64,000 bases of DNA from Parabacteroides timonensis (GTDB lineage: Bacteria; Bacteroidota; Bacteroidia; Bacteroidales; Tannerellaceae): contig NZ_LT669940.1 of the NCBI RefSeq assembly GCF_900128505.1, positions 1,418,763-1,482,762 of the forward strand. Reading direction: 5' to 3'. The notes under the pieces were generated by a model, which saw only the letters and a program-made list of their open reading frames with translations, was not told the origin of the DNA and did no database searches. The position numbers and the translations under genes were made by a program. Below, piece after piece: positions 6,961 to 14,800 of this stretch (the stretch's first letter is position 1; each line of letters opens with the position of its first letter).

Positions 6961-9756
6961 ATGAGAAATAAGCGTGAAAAGAGAGGACTGTTGATGCTGG
7001 TCCTTCTGCTGTTCGGAAGTTTTCTTGCGCTGACGGCCCAGGCACAGACGGGTGTTATCTGCGGAACCGTGACAGATATTAAATTTAAAGAACCGCTGAT
7101 CGGTGCCACTGTCTCTATCGAAGGAACGACAATCGGAGCCATAACGGATATAGACGGGAATTTCCGTATTGAAAAAGTACAGCCTGGCAAGTATACACTG
7201 GTTGCATCTTACGTATCTTATAAAACGCAAAATATAAAAGATGTGGCGGTAGTAGCCCATCAGGAAGCAGTCGTACGCATCGAACTGTCGGATGCCGACC
7301 TCCAATTGCAAAATGTCGTGGTAGTAGCCCAGAGGAAACTAGGAACGGAGACTGCCGTATTGAACACAGTCCGCAAAAGCCTCCCCGTTGTAAGCGGTAT
7401 ATCCGCCCAGCAGATCAGTAAGACGCAGGACAGCGATGCAGCCGAGGTACTTCGCCGTATTCCCGGTATCACGATTGTGGACGACCGTTTCATAGTAGTC
7501 CGCGGCCTGGCACAGCGTTATAATAATGTATGGCTGAACAATGCCACCACACCGTCGAGCGAGACGGATAGCCGTGCTTTTTCCTTCGATGTATTGCCTT
7601 CGTCGCTGATCGATAATATGATGGTCTATAAAAGTCCGTCGGCTGAACTGCCTGCCGATTTCTCAGGTGGTTTCGTACGCCTGATGACGAAGAATGTACC
7701 GGAGGGGAATACTTTCAATATCTCTTATCAACTGGGCTTTAATACGAATGCAACTTTCCGTGACTTCCAGTTGACGAAAGGGCATGCGATCGACTATCTG
7801 GGTTTCGGTGCCGGTAAACGTGCACTGCCTTCCGGTACACCTGCCCACCTGAACGATGTAAGCACTTCGGATGCCGCCGCCTTTACCCGCCGGGTGAATA
7901 CGGGGTGGGACATCAGTCATTTCACCGCACTGCCGGAACAGAAGCTGACCTTTACCATGAACCGTCTGTTCAATATCGGCGATTGGAAGATCGGAAATAT
8001 TACCAATGTGAATTATAGTACGGGATACGATTATTACGAACTGAAGAATAACAACTACCTGTCGTATGATATGACGAACGACCAGTCGTCTTACCGTTAT
8101 AAATACGACGATGTGCAATATAAGAATACGACCAAGCTGGGCGCTTTGTTCAATTGGTCTTTCCTGAAAGGGAACACGAAATATGAGTTCCGCAACTTCT
8201 TCAACCAGCGCGGTTCGTCTTCCCTGACGCAACGCCAGGGTACGGATTATTATTCGGAAGAAAATATCCGTAAATGGGAATCGCTCTACACCGGACGTAC
8301 TACCTATGCCGGTCAGCTGGCCGGTGAGCACCGCTGGAATGACGACGTCGACAAGGTGGACTGGACGGTCGGTTATGCATACGCTGCTTACAACGAACCC
8401 GACCGCAAAGTGGTGAAGTCGATGGAGCGCAAACAGGACGGCGAACTGAAGTATTACGTATCCGACCCCACCCGCTATTATCAGGATCTGAAGGATAACA
8501 GCTTTTCCCTGGCAACCAACTACGAGCACATCTTTACCGTGTCCGATCTGTTCAAACCGACCTTGAATGCCGGTGTATACGGTGAATACAAGAAACGCAA
8601 TTTCGATGCCCGCCGTTTCGTCTACAACCTGTTGGGTAACGGATACAACCGCTTTGCCGAATGGGATTACAGTTCGATCTTCTCGGACGAGAATATCTCT
8701 GCCGACCGTATTTATCTGAAAGAGAGTACGAACAAAAGCGACTCTTATACTTCCGATAATCTGTTGGGAGCGGGGTATGTGTCTGCGAAGCTGAATTATG
8801 GGGAGAAGTTGAATGCAAATGTCGGCGTCCGTATGGAGTACTACCAGTTGAAGCTGGACGGCTACGAGTCGGATGGAATTAAACCGGTGCACCTCGACCA
8901 GAGTTCGACCGAGTTCTTCCCTTCCCTGAATGTGGCTTACAGCCTGACGGACAAGCAGCAGGTGAGGGTGGCGTATGGCCGCTCGGTGAACCGTCCCGAG
9001 TTCCGTGAGGTCGTCCCCTATGTGTATTACGACTTTGCTCTCGATGCCAATATCACCGGAAATGTAGATTTGAAGAATGCGTATACCAATAGCGTAGATC
9101 TGCGTTACGAGCTGTATCCTTCCCCGGGCGAGACGGTGACGATAGGCGGTTTCTATAAATACTTTGCCGATCCGATCGAGCAGACCTACCGTGAGGCGGG
9201 TTCGGGTTTGCAGTATACCTATCACAATGCCGATCATGCCAAAGCGTTCGGAGTGGAAGTGGATATTAAGAAGCACCTGGACTTTATCGGGCTGAAAGAC
9301 CTGAGTTTCGTCTTCAACGGTGCTTATATCCATAGTAAGGTCTATTTCCCTGAAGGTTCTTTCGAACGCGACCGGGCCATGCAGGGACAATCGCCTTACC
9401 TGATCAACACAGGGCTTTTCTATCAGAATGATGCGAAAGGGCTGTCGGCCTCGGTTCTTTACAACCGGATCGGCAAGCGTATCGAGACGGTGGGTGTACC
9501 GGCGCAGAATCCGAACGACGATATCCCCGATATCTATGAGATGCCCCGCAACTCGCTGGACCTGAGTTTCTCGAAGAAGCTGGGTAACTATGTGGAACTG
9601 AAAGCCGGTGTCAAAGACCTGTTGAACTCGAAGATCGAGTATAAACAATTCCTGGAGCTGACAGATGCAGCCGGAGCGAAACGCGAAGTGGAACAGTTGG
9701 TCCGCAGCTACCGCCCGGGCGTGACGGTCAACGTGGGAGTATCCGTTAAGTTTTAA
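6961..9756 (+). CDS. TonB-dependent outer-membrane receptor with N-terminal carboxypeptidase-like domain
   Basis: 931 residues from the ATG at 6961 (MRNKREKRG). It has a signal peptide ending at TAQAQT, then a carboxypeptidase-regulatory-like beta domain (about 33-115, GTVTDIKFKEPLIGATV). A plug domain follows (RRIPGITIVDDRFIVVRGL, about 165-185), then a 22-strand barrel ending in the aromatic VGVSVKF terminus. It should import a ligand through the outer membrane using TonB energy. No SusD partner is present. Instead a surface lipoprotein gene follows after 35 bases, then a YwqK-like gene, suggesting a non-glycan ligand such as a metal complex or phosphate-type nutrient. That ligand class is inference only. 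Confidence 0.9.
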   Translation: MRNKREKRGLLMLVLLLFGSFLALTAQAQTGVICGTVTDIKFKEPLIGATVSIEGTTIGAITDIDGNFRIEKVQPGKYTLVASYVSYKTQNIKDVAVVAHQEAVVRIELSDADLQLQNVVVVAQRKLGTETAVLNTVRKSLPVVSGISAQQISKTQDSDAAEVLRRIPGITIVDDRFIVVRGLAQRYNNVWLNNATTPSSETDSRAFSFDVLPSSLIDNMMVYKSPSAELPADFSGGFVRLMTKNVPEGNTFNISYQLGFNTNATFRDFQLTKGHAIDYLGFGAGKRALPSGTPAHLNDVSTSDAAAFTRRVNTGWDISHFTALPEQKLTFTMNRLFNIGDWKIGNITNVNYSTGYDYYELKNNNYLSYDMTNDQSSYRYKYDDVQYKNTTKLGALFNWSFLKGNTKYEFRNFFNQRGSSSLTQRQGTDYYSEENIRKWESLYTGRTTYAGQLAGEHRWNDDVDKVDWTVGYAYAAYNEPDRKVVKSMERKQDGELKYYVSDPTRYYQDLKDNSFSLATNYEHIFTVSDLFKPTLNAGVYGEYKKRNFDARRFVYNLLGNGYNRFAEWDYSSIFSDENISADRIYLKESTNKSDSYTSDNLLGAGYVSAKLNYGEKLNANVGVRMEYYQLKLDGYESDGIKPVHLDQSSTEFFPSLNVAYSLTDKQQVRVAYGRSVNRPEFREVVPYVYYDFALDANITGNVDLKNAYTNSVDLRYELYPSPGETVTIGGFYKYFADPIEQTYREAGSGLQYTYHNADHAKAFGVEVDIKKHLDFIGLKDLSFVFNGAYIHSKVYFPEGSFERDRAMQGQSPYLINTGLFYQNDAKGLSASVLYNRIGKRIETVGVPAQNPNDDIPDIYEMPRNSLDLSFSKKLGNYVELKAGVKDLLNSKIEYKQFLELTDAAGAKREVEQLVRSYRPGVTVNVGVSVKF

Positions 9757-9791
9757 TTGAAATCACTTATACAAACTAAATTAGTTTTATT

Positions 9792-11144
9792 ATGAACAAG
9801 TTTTTATTGAAAGGTGTGGCTGCCATGTTGTGTATGGCCACGATGTTTGGAAACGTAGCTTGTAGCGACGACGATCCTGTACAAGGAGGTGAAACTCCGG
9901 AAGAAAGCAAAGACGTTGTACTGGAAAACGAAATTACTTCGGATATGACTTTGAAAGCAACAGATAACAATCTGCTGAAAGGTTTTGTATACGTAACAAA
10001 AGGGGTGACATTGACGATCGAACCGGGTACCGTTATCAAAGGGGAAAAGGCGACTAAAGGTTCTTTGATCGTTGAGCCGGGTGGTAAGATCATTGCTGAA
10101 GGTACAGCTGAGAAACCGATCGTCTTTACTTCCGACCAGGCTGCCGGCTCGCGTGCTTATGGTGACTGGGGTGGTTTGATCCTGTGTGGCAACGCTCCTG
10201 TGAATGCCAATGAACCGCAGATCGAAGGTGGCCCGCGTACCGTGTACGGAGGGGATGATCCAGCCGACAATTCAGGTACTCTGAAGTATGTACGTATCGA
10301 GTTTGCCGGCTATCCGCTGGAACCGAACAAGGAGATTAACGGTCTGACTTGCGGTGGTGTAGGTAGTGGAACTACCCTTGAATATATCCAGGTTTCTTTC
10401 TGTGGTGACGACTCTTACGAATGGTTCGGCGGTACAGTGAATGCCAAACACCTGATTGCTTACAAAGGTTGGGATGATGAGTTCGATACGGATTATGGCT
10501 TCCAGGGCAAACTGCAGTATCTGTTGGGTGTTCGTGATCCGAAACATGCCGATACTTCTAAATCGAATGGTTTCGAATCTGATAATGACGCGAATGGTTC
10601 GGGCAATGAACCGCTGACCAAACCGATCTTCTCGAATGTGACATTGATCGGCCCGTTCTATGGTGAGTCTGTCGGCAAGGCGGAAAGCGAAATTCTTTAT
10701 ACAACGGATGATGCTGCTAATGGTGCGAAGGGCGGACAGTTCCAGGCTGCTATGCATATCCGTCGTAACTCTTCTTTGAATGTGTATAATTCTGTGTTTA
10801 CGGGCTGGCCTTATGGTCTGTATCTGCAGGCAGCGAATGCCGGTGCTACGGTGAAGAATGTGATCTTCGCCGGTATGTGGGAAAACTTTAAGGATGATGC
10901 CAGCAAGAGCTATTTCGAAACAGAGGGTTTGAACAATCAGGTATATGCTTCCAGCAACGACCTGATCGCTACAAATGCTGATTATTCTTCAGTGGTAGTC
11001 GACAAGATCGGTGGTGCGGATTTCTCCGATTCTGTTTTCTCCGACAGCTTCTTCGATAAGGTCACTTACAAGGGGGCTTTCGACGGAACAAACGATTGGA
11101 CTGCTGGTTGGGCTAACTGGGATCCGCAGAACACGGCTTATTAA
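9792..11144 (+). CDS. Surface-exposed beta-helix lipoprotein partner of the TonB receptor
   Basis: 450 residues. The lipoprotein signal peptide ends at NVAC with Cys24. The following SDDD (25-28) is the kind of acidic export signal that sends Bacteroidota lipoproteins to the cell surface. The mature part has repeated short beta strands and glycine turns (TIEPGTVIKGEKATKGSLIV, then the DWGGLILCGNAPVN region), as in right-handed beta-helix proteins. It lies 35 bases after the receptor gene and is very likely its surface ligand-binding partner. Homologues elsewhere are sometimes mislabelled as multidrug transporters. The ligand is unknown. Confidence 0.8.
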   Translation: MNKFLLKGVAAMLCMATMFGNVACSDDDPVQGGETPEESKDVVLENEITSDMTLKATDNNLLKGFVYVTKGVTLTIEPGTVIKGEKATKGSLIVEPGGKIIAEGTAEKPIVFTSDQAAGSRAYGDWGGLILCGNAPVNANEPQIEGGPRTVYGGDDPADNSGTLKYVRIEFAGYPLEPNKEINGLTCGGVGSGTTLEYIQVSFCGDDSYEWFGGTVNAKHLIAYKGWDDEFDTDYGFQGKLQYLLGVRDPKHADTSKSNGFESDNDANGSGNEPLTKPIFSNVTLIGPFYGESVGKAESEILYTTDDAANGAKGGQFQAAMHIRRNSSLNVYNSVFTGWPYGLYLQAANAGATVKNVIFAGMWENFKDDASKSYFETEGLNNQVYASSNDLIATNADYSSVVVDKIGGADFSDSVFSDSFFDKVTYKGAFDGTNDWTAGWANWDPQNTAY

Positions 11145-11252
11145 TTTACTTCTGTTGCTTATCGTAATTAAAAAATAATGGAGGAGGGGCCGGAATATGT
11201 AACAGTTTCCGGTACCCTTTCCCTGTATTAGGATGGTAACAATAATAAATAC

Positions 11253-11732
11253 ATGCAAATGATAAAGAAATTATTACTGACCTCTACATTGGTTGCCGGC
11301 TCTGCTCTGACTATTCATGCACAGGATCTCGTCCTCAGCGAAGGACAATATTATACGGATGCCACACAAACCACCCCATACACCGGACGTTACACCGAAT
11401 TCTACGATGACGGTATGTTGAAGATGGAGTTGTTTTTGAAAGATGGACGTCCCGAAGGCACATACGTTATCTATTATCCGGACGGAAAGATTGCCGAAGT
11501 GCGTTCTTATTACCACGGTGTCTTTCACGGGGAATGGCGTACTTATAACGAAAACGGACAGTTAGTGGGGCTGGCCAGTTATAAAGATGGTCAGAAAGAC
11601 GGTCCTTGGCGTATCTGGAATGAAAAGGGAGTTTTGCGCTTTGAAATGTTCTACACCAAAGGCAAGAAAAGCGGTATCTGGCGTACCTGGAATGATGAGG
11701 GAGATTTGCTGACGGAAGAGAAGCAGTTCTAG
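11253..11732 (+). CDS. YwqK-like (MORN-type repeat) exported protein
   Basis: 159 residues with a signal peptide (about 1-24, ending IHAQ). About five repeats of roughly 23 residues follow, with the pattern G.W..Y...G.L.....Y..G (for example GEWRTYNENGQL and GPWRIWNEKGVL). Proteins with these repeats are often auto-named 'toxin-antitoxin system YwqK family antitoxin', but no toxin gene is next to it here. Its position after the TonB receptor and lipoprotein suggests a periplasmic or surface accessory role. An alternative start at 11259 (MIKK) is equally plausible. It is followed at once by a long inverted repeat. Confidence 0.75.
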   Translation: MQMIKKLLLTSTLVAGSALTIHAQDLVLSEGQYYTDATQTTPYTGRYTEFYDDGMLKMELFLKDGRPEGTYVIYYPDGKIAEVRSYYHGVFHGEWRTYNENGQLVGLASYKDGQKDGPWRIWNEKGVLRFEMFYTKGKKSGIWRTWNDEGDLLTEEKQF

Positions 11733-11734
11733 AA

Positions 11735-12017
11735 AAGATATGAGTCTTTTTTATGAGGCGTTGCCTCATGCCGCAGACTCTCTTTTGCCGTCGGTTTTTA
11801 ACCGACGGATAGATTAAATACTCCGGCTTTGCCGGATTCCTCTGTGGGTTTTAACCCCTTTAGGTATATAATGGTATCCCTTGATTTAAAGGGACTTAAG
11901 CCCACAAAGGAAGAGACTTTGTCTCCTGTCTTTTATATCCGTCGGTTAAAAACCGACGGCAAAAGAGAGCCAGCGGCACAAGGCAACGCCTTGTAATGAG
12001 AGATAGCTCATATCTGA
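11735..12017. repeat. Large nested inverted repeat (about 280 bases)
   Basis: Arms of 58 bases at 11754-11811 and 11936-11993 are inverted copies with only a handful of differences. Each arm contains its own palindrome (CCGTCGG-TTTTTAA-CCGACGG). The similarity continues inward (TTCCTYTGTGGG motifs) and outward (AGATATGAG at about 11738 against CTCATATCT at about 12009). The whole intergenic region could fold into one long hairpin. It has no coding capacity and lies between a plus-strand and a minus-strand gene end. A MITE-like or REP-cluster origin is possible. Confidence 0.8.
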
Positions 12018-12030
12018 CAATATCCAAACC

Positions 12031-12459
12031 TTATTCTTCCCCTTCTTCCAGACCGAAATCGAAATCAAAGTCAAATCCGTCGCCTGCCGGGTCAGTAAAC
12101 TGTTCCAGTTCGCGGCGGTCTTTCTTTGTCGGGCGACCCATACCTCTGGCACGGTCTACAAAGCCGGAGATACGATTCATTTCCAGTATCTCATATTGGT
12201 CCGGAGTCGTTACATTCTCCATGTAGTCGGGAACCAGCTTGGCACCCATGCGGCGTTCTGTCAATGCCAGTACTTTGAAAGAGAAGGTGATAGGCGGTTT
12301 ACGAACCTGTATCACATCACCTACCTTTATCATACGCGATGCTTTTACATTTACGCCTCCAATCATTACCCGGTTCTTTTTGCAGGCTTCGACTGCAATG
12401 GTCCGGGATTTAAAGATGCGGACAGCCCACATCCATTTATCTATTCGTACTTCGTTCAT
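12031..12459 (-). CDS. hslR: S4-domain RNA-binding protein, Hsp15-like
   Basis: 142 residues. An S4 RNA-binding domain lies at about 4-65 (RIDKWMWAVRIFKSRTIA, then KKNRVMIGG and VGDVIQV), as in E. coli Hsp15. Hsp15 binds stalled 50S subunits carrying nascent-chain tRNA and helps recycle them. The C-terminal tail is strongly acidic (DFDFDFGLEEGEE), unlike the basic tail of the E. coli protein. It is encoded just downstream of pth on the same strand, which suits a shared role in handling peptidyl-tRNA, although a repeat separates the two genes. Confidence 0.85.
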   Translation of the reverse strand: MNEVRIDKWMWAVRIFKSRTIAVEACKKNRVMIGGVNVKASRMIKVGDVIQVRKPPITFSFKVLALTERRMGAKLVPDYMENVTTPDQYEILEMNRISGFVDRARGMGRPTKKDRRELEQFTDPAGDGFDFDFDFGLEEGEE

Positions 12460-12468
12460 AACTTTTTC

Positions 12469-12550
12469 AGTTGACAGTTGACAAGTGACAGTTGGCAGTT
12501 AATTGGCGATAGGAGTGCGAAGCCTATCTGTCAACTGTCATCTGTCAACT
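12469..12550. repeat. AGTTGACAG-type inverted repeat, copy 1
   Basis: Tandem variants of TTGACAGTTGACAAGTGACA face the same motif in reverse at 12530-12550, with about 18 of 22 bases matching. The same unit occurs at 33055-33101. It touches the end of pth and fills the pth-hslR gap. Confidence 0.75.
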
Positions 12551-13112
12551 ATTTATTATTGTATTGGTTCATAGTGTTCTGTACACCAGCCAGGCAAAAG
12601 CTTTTAATGATCTCTGCTGCACGTTTCATTTTTTCGGGCATAATCTCCAACTCTTCGGGTGGGAATTTCCCCAGTACATAGTCGATCTGTCCTCCGCGGG
12701 GAAAATCGCTTCCTATACCGAAACGCAGACGACAATATTCCTGTGTGCCGAGAAGCTGCTGTATATTCTTTAATCCATTGTGACCGGCATCGCTTCCTTT
12801 GGGCTTCAAACGTAAGGTACCGAAGGGGAGAGCCAGGTCATCTACTACTACCAACAGGTTTTCGACAGGAATGTTCTCTTTTTGTAACCAGTAGCGGACT
12901 GCATTACCACTCAGGTTCATGAACGTATTCGGTTTGAGTAGTATCAGTTCGCAGTTTTTTACCCGCATCCGGGCAATCGCTCCATAGCGTTCTTCCCTAA
13001 AGGGGACGCCGGCTTCTTCGGCCAGGGCATTCACGACACGGAAACCGATATTGTGACGTGTCCCCCAATATTCAGGGCCGATATTACCGAGTCCGGTTAT
13101 CAGATATTTCAT
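12549..13112 (-). CDS. pth: Peptidyl-tRNA hydrolase
   Basis: 187 residues, normal length for bacterial Pth, which releases peptides from prematurely dropped peptidyl-tRNA. Key residues align with E. coli: N10 and H20 (GLGNIGPEYWGTRHN), the MNLSG segment at about 64-68 carrying the substrate-binding Asn, the DDLALPFG catalytic-Asp block and KGSDAGHNGLK. It is cytoplasmic. It sits in the conserved bacterial order rplY-pth, separated here by a hairpin terminator, so it probably depends on read-through or its own promoter. Confidence 0.97.
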   Translation of the reverse strand: MKYLITGLGNIGPEYWGTRHNIGFRVVNALAEEAGVPFREERYGAIARMRVKNCELILLKPNTFMNLSGNAVRYWLQKENIPVENLLVVVDDLALPFGTLRLKPKGSDAGHNGLKNIQQLLGTQEYCRLRFGIGSDFPRGGQIDYVLGKFPPEELEIMPEKMKRAAEIIKSFCLAGVQNTMNQYNNK

Positions 13113-13134
13113 AATTCTTACATTTTATAATAAT

Positions 13135-13170
13135 AAAGGGAAGAACATTCAGCTGAATATCCTTCCCTTT
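13135..13170 (-). terminator. Hairpin terminator between rplY and pth
   Basis: Stem AAAGGGAAG/CTTCCCTTT around an inner palindrome ATTCAGCTGAAT. On the minus strand it follows the rplY stop by about 58 bases and is followed by ATTATTATAA, so termination may be only partial. Confidence 0.65.
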
Positions 13171-13227
13171 TATTTCGTTATTAAAGCCGGACCTTCCTGG
13201 GAACGACCGGAAACTTTAATTGACTAA

Positions 13228-13815
13228 TTAGTTCGCTTTAGCCTGAGCACCACGAGCGGCACGAGTCAACTGAACAGCGCAAACAACAGCGTTCTTTGCA
13301 TTCATCAGTTCCAGACCTTCGAAGTGTAAAGCACCTACCTGCATAGATTTACCTAAGCCCAGGTGATCAACGTTGATAGTCAGTTTTTCAGGGATCTGAG
13401 TGTAAACAGCTTTTACTTTCAGCTTTCTCATACGCAATGTCAGCTTACCACCGGCTTTAACACCTTCAGCGTGACCAGTCAGAACAACTGGAACTTCCAT
13501 AGCTACCGGTTTGTTTTCTGAAACTTCCATGAAGTCCATGTGCATGATTGCGTCAGTTACAGGCTGGAACTGGATGTCTTTAACAACAGCCATAGTTTTT
13601 GTTCCGTCGATGTTCAGTTCTACAACGAAAATTTCCGGAGAATAAACCAACTTACGTACACTATCAGTTGTGATTGTGAAGTGAGTTACTTTTTCGCCAC
13701 CGTATAATACAGCAGGGATTTCCTGATTTTTACGCAAAGCTTTCAAAGCTCTTTTCTGATCGGCTGAAGTAGCAGCTACTTCTCTTCCTTTTCCTTCTAA
13801 TTGGAATGTCTTCAT
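13228..13815 (-). CDS. rplY: 50S ribosomal protein L25/general stress protein Ctc
   Basis: 195 residues, the long Ctc form. An N-terminal 5S-rRNA-binding L25 domain (about 1-92) is joined to a C-terminal TL5-type beta domain (about 93-185). Recognisable stretches are QEIPAVLYGG (about 31-40) and MHMDFMEV (about 91-98). It binds 5S rRNA in the central protuberance of the large subunit. The Ala/Lys-rich tail AARGAQAKAN is typical of Bacteroidales. A minus-strand -7 box lies upstream, and pth follows downstream. Confidence 0.96.
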   Translation of the reverse strand: MKTFQLEGKGREVAATSADQKRALKALRKNQEIPAVLYGGEKVTHFTITTDSVRKLVYSPEIFVVELNIDGTKTMAVVKDIQFQPVTDAIMHMDFMEVSENKPVAMEVPVVLTGHAEGVKAGGKLTLRMRKLKVKAVYTQIPEKLTINVDHLGLGKSMQVGALHFEGLELMNAKNAVVCAVQLTRAARGAQAKAN

Positions 13816-13896
13816 TTTCTTAATTTTTTGTGTTACTCAAAATTAGTTTTTATGCTTCCTAATTTCCCATCACACGTACGGGGGTTAAAAGCGGTG

Positions 13897-13904
13897 CAAA
13901 GGTA
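13897..13904 (-). promoter_or_regulatory. -7 box TACCTTTG for rplY
   Basis: A good match to TAnnTTTG on the minus strand, 81 bases before the rplY ATG. It lies between the preceding SDR stop (13947) and rplY, so rplY is probably not part of the steroid cassette operon. Confidence 0.55.
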
Positions 13905-13946
13905 TGTTTTTTATCAATATGTTCCAACTGTCCTGTGTATATTTTT

Positions 13947-14798
13947 TTAATCCAGTAAATTATGGGAGCGGAGCAATGCATCCGTATCGTCCCAGAGTTT
14001 ACTTTGTGCCGGATGATTCAGGATACGTTCCGACAGTTTTTTCTCTTTGCAGTTGGCATAGCAGCCGCCGCTTTTACCATTCACATCTTCCGACAAGGCA
14101 AGGTGTATGGCTGTTGCCGCTCCTTGCAGTGGGGTTTTGATGAAAGGGCGGAACAGAATATCTGTCAGCGGGTCGAACCAGGCATTCATCGTGATCATAT
14201 TTGTACTAACGATACCGGGATCGGAAGCATTGACGGTGATTCCTTTTTCTTTTACCCTTTTTGCCAGTTCGCGTGTAAAGAGTAATAAGGCCAGTTTAGT
14301 ATTTCCGTACACCGATATCCGGTTGAAACGTCCATTCTTCCCTTTGATGAAAAAGTCGGATTCTATTTTACCGATGGCGTAGGTGCAGGATACCGTATTG
14401 ACGATGCGGGTTCCTTCATGCATCAGGGGAAGTAACAATCGGGTAAGTAGGTAGGGTCCGACATAATTCACACTGACAATCGTTTCCAATCCGTCTGTCG
14501 TTGGGCGAATGTTAGTGGTCAGGACTCCGGCATTATTCATTAACCGGCTGACCGGGTGGCCTTCCGCCAATATTTTTTGTGCGAAAGCATAAACGGATGA
14601 TAAAGAGGAGAGGTCTATCTCACGAACCTCTATTTGTTCATTTCCACTTTCTTTTTTTATACGTTCGCAGACCGGGCGTGCTTTCTCTGGTTCCTTGCAC
14701 GCCATGATGATCTGAAAACCGTCTTTAGCCAGTGCCAGGGTGATCTCTTGTCCCATGCCACCGTCGGCACCGGTTATAATGGCTATTCCTTTTTCCAT
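13947..14798 (-). CDS. SDR family oxidoreductase; candidate hydroxysteroid dehydrogenase
   Basis: 283 residues with a classical short-chain dehydrogenase layout. The NAD(P)-binding TGADGGMG is at 9-16, NNAG at 88-91, catalytic S137 and Y164-x3-K168 (YGNTK). It resembles retinol-dehydrogenase-like SDRs. It is the last gene of the minus-strand run, 2 bases after an old-yellow-enzyme reductase and near a steroid 5-alpha-reductase homologue. A trio of 5AR, 5BR and 3-beta-HSDH genes has been reported for bile-acid conversion in gut Bacteroidales (Odoribacteraceae, Parabacteroides merdae). By position this would be the 3-hydroxysteroid dehydrogenase, oxidising or reducing the C3 hydroxyl. The fold is certain; the substrate is inferred. 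Confidence 0.85.
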   Translation of the reverse strand: MEKGIAIITGADGGMGQEITLALAKDGFQIIMACKEPEKARPVCERIKKESGNEQIEVREIDLSSLSSVYAFAQKILAEGHPVSRLMNNAGVLTTNIRPTTDGLETIVSVNYVGPYLLTRLLLPLMHEGTRIVNTVSCTYAIGKIESDFFIKGKNGRFNRISVYGNTKLALLLFTRELAKRVKEKGITVNASDPGIVSTNMITMNAWFDPLTDILFRPFIKTPLQGAATAIHLALSEDVNGKSGGCYANCKEKKLSERILNHPAQSKLWDDTDALLRSHNLLD

Positions 14799-14800
14799 TA

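Noticed and set aside
7663..9648. A 661-codon open frame on the minus strand opposite the TonB receptor gene
   Set aside because: It lies wholly inside a strongly supported coding gene, its product lacks any recognisable domain and has the composition of an antisense shadow.
11253..11732. Toxin-antitoxin system because of the YwqK family name
   Set aside because: No toxin-like gene is adjacent, and the protein has a signal peptide and follows a TonB receptor and lipoprotein; the name is a database habit.
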